Shown piece after piece: positions 4,599-5,335 of a stretch of 5,335 bases of DNA (position 1 is its first letter; every line of letters begins with the position of its first letter). The stretch is from Hadesarchaea archaeon (lineage in GTDB: Archaea; Hadarchaeota; Hadarchaeia; Hadarchaeales; Hadarchaeaceae). The notes beneath the pieces were generated by a model, which had not been told where the DNA came from, made no database searches, and saw nothing but the letters and a program-made list of their open reading frames with translations. A program made the position numbers and the translations under genes. Location: positions 1 to 5,335 of the forward strand of contig JAOUPD010000075.1 of assembly GCA_029880065.1 (NCBI GenBank). The letters run 5' to 3'.

Positions 4599-5335
4599 AT
4601 GTTGTGGGATAAGATTAAGCAAATCGACGATGTGCGGTGGGAGATCCCTAAGGACTACAAGCCTGGGATGCGAGTTCCAGTTCGGATATACGCTGACGCC
4701 GAGCTGCTAAATGAAATGCGCAGGGACCTGACGCTGGAGCAAGCCGTGAATGTATCGTTCCTGCAGGGCATCTACAAATACTCGATAACGCTCCCAGATG
4801 GCCATCAAGGATACGGATTTCCGATAGGTGGAGTCGCGGCTACCGACGCTGAGATGGGCGTCATTAGCCCCGGCGGTGTGGGATACGACATCAACTGTGG
4901 AGTGCGGTTGTTGCAGACCAATTTTGACAAAAAAGACATCGAGCCGAAACTCCGCGAACTCGTAGACGCCTTCTTCCGAAACGTGCCCTCAGGGCTGGGT
5001 AGCAAGGGAAAGGTCAGGCTTACCTATCCCCAGCTTGATGAAGTTCTTGAGAACGGCGTAAGGTGGGCTGTCGAGAACGGTTTTGGCTGGAAAGAGGACA
5101 TGGAAAGACTTGAAGAGGGAGGGTGCCTTGCCGGTGCTGATGCGAGTAGAGTGAGTCAGCGTGCAAAAGAGCGTGGCCGCCCCCAGCTTGGCAGCCTTGG
5201 AAGTGGTAATCATTTCTTGGAGATTCAAGTGGTCGATAAAATTTTTGACCAGGAAGTCGCTTCCTCTTTTGGGATAACTCACGAGGGACAAGTCACGGTT
5301 ATGATTCACACCGGATCGAGGGGTCTGGGCCATCA
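4599..5335 (+). CDS. rtcB: RNA-splicing ligase RtcB, 3'-phosphate/5'-OH type (N-terminal half)
   Basis: About 245 of the usual roughly 480 residues are present; the frame is open at the window end. RtcB joins RNA ends bearing 2',3'-cyclic phosphate or 3'-phosphate to 5'-OH ends, using GTP and Mn2+, to ligate tRNA exons after intron removal. Signature stretches: LPDGHQGYGFPIGG (65-78), GVGYDINCGVR (93-103) with metal ligands Asp97 and Cys100, GSGNHF (202-206) with Asn204 and ligand His205, and MIHTGSRGLGH (235-245) with ligand His237. These align with Asp95, Cys98, Asn202, His203 and His234 of the Pyrococcus enzyme. The guanylylated histidine lies beyond the window. The coding sequence is not interrupted at the Asp-Cys motif, where some archaeal RtcB genes carry an intein. 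ATG 4599 is supported by AAGGTG five bases upstream. Very probably cotranscribed with archease. Confidence 0.97.
   Translation, partial: MLWDKIKQIDDVRWEIPKDYKPGMRVPVRIYADAELLNEMRRDLTLEQAVNVSFLQGIYKYSITLPDGHQGYGFPIGGVAATDAEMGVISPGGVGYDINCGVRLLQTNFDKKDIEPKLRELVDAFFRNVPSGLGSKGKVRLTYPQLDEVLENGVRWAVENGFGWKEDMERLEEGGCLAGADASRVSQRAKERGRPQLGSLGSGNHFLEIQVVDKIFDQEVASSFGITHEGQVTVMIHTGSRGLGH

Noticed and set aside
4989..5333. Antisense open frame opposite rtcB
   Set aside because: The rtcB frame is certain from its catalytic motifs, so the antisense frame is a by-product of its codon bias.
1..5335. CRISPR arrays, insertion sequences, integrase sites
   Set aside because: No spaced direct repeats, transposase-like frames or paired terminal inverted repeats were seen. 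The tRNA end has no repeated copy in the window that would mark an attachment site.

Overview
This window looks archaeal. It carries an archease gene followed by an RtcB RNA-ligase gene, AT-rich box A (TATA) promoters about 27-30 bases upstream of start codons, and at least one gene that seems to be read from a leaderless mRNA. At the left edge there is a class II tRNA 3' half without an encoded CCA, separated from its 5' half by an apparent intron. The lineage cannot be fixed from this sequence. A mesophilic member of the Bathyarchaeia or a related group is only a guess.

Layout. Bases 1-130 hold the end of an interrupted tRNA, best read as tRNA-Ser. Bases 209-2473 (minus strand) are a tight three-gene ABC exporter operon: ATPase, then two six-helix ABC-2 permeases, with junctions of 1 base overlap and 1 base gap. 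The operon has a TATA box at its head and a T-run terminator at its tail. Bases 2474-2862 are a divergent intergenic region. It holds the exporter promoter, a GC-rich stretch that looks like a short dead (or amber-containing) gene, and the promoter of the next gene. Bases 2863-3903 (plus) encode a Gfo/Idh/MocA-type oxidoreductase that lacks the three usual catalytic residues. Bases 3904-4101 are a short gap with a T-rich terminator and the archease promoter. Bases 4102-4530 encode archease and 4599 to the window end encodes the N-terminal half of RtcB.

How the genes work together. Archease and RtcB form a known functional pair: archease activates RtcB guanylylation, and RtcB ligates tRNA exons after introns are cut out. 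The interrupted tRNA at the left edge would be a substrate of that machinery. The three exporter genes form one membrane complex with unknown cargo. The oxidoreductase stands alone, with no pathway neighbour in view.

Points most worth a second look: the oxidoreductase with all canonical catalytic positions replaced; a small strongly codon-biased frame with two in-frame TAG codons behind a good ribosome-binding site; and a hairpin that buries the rtcB Shine-Dalgarno sequence between archease and rtcB.
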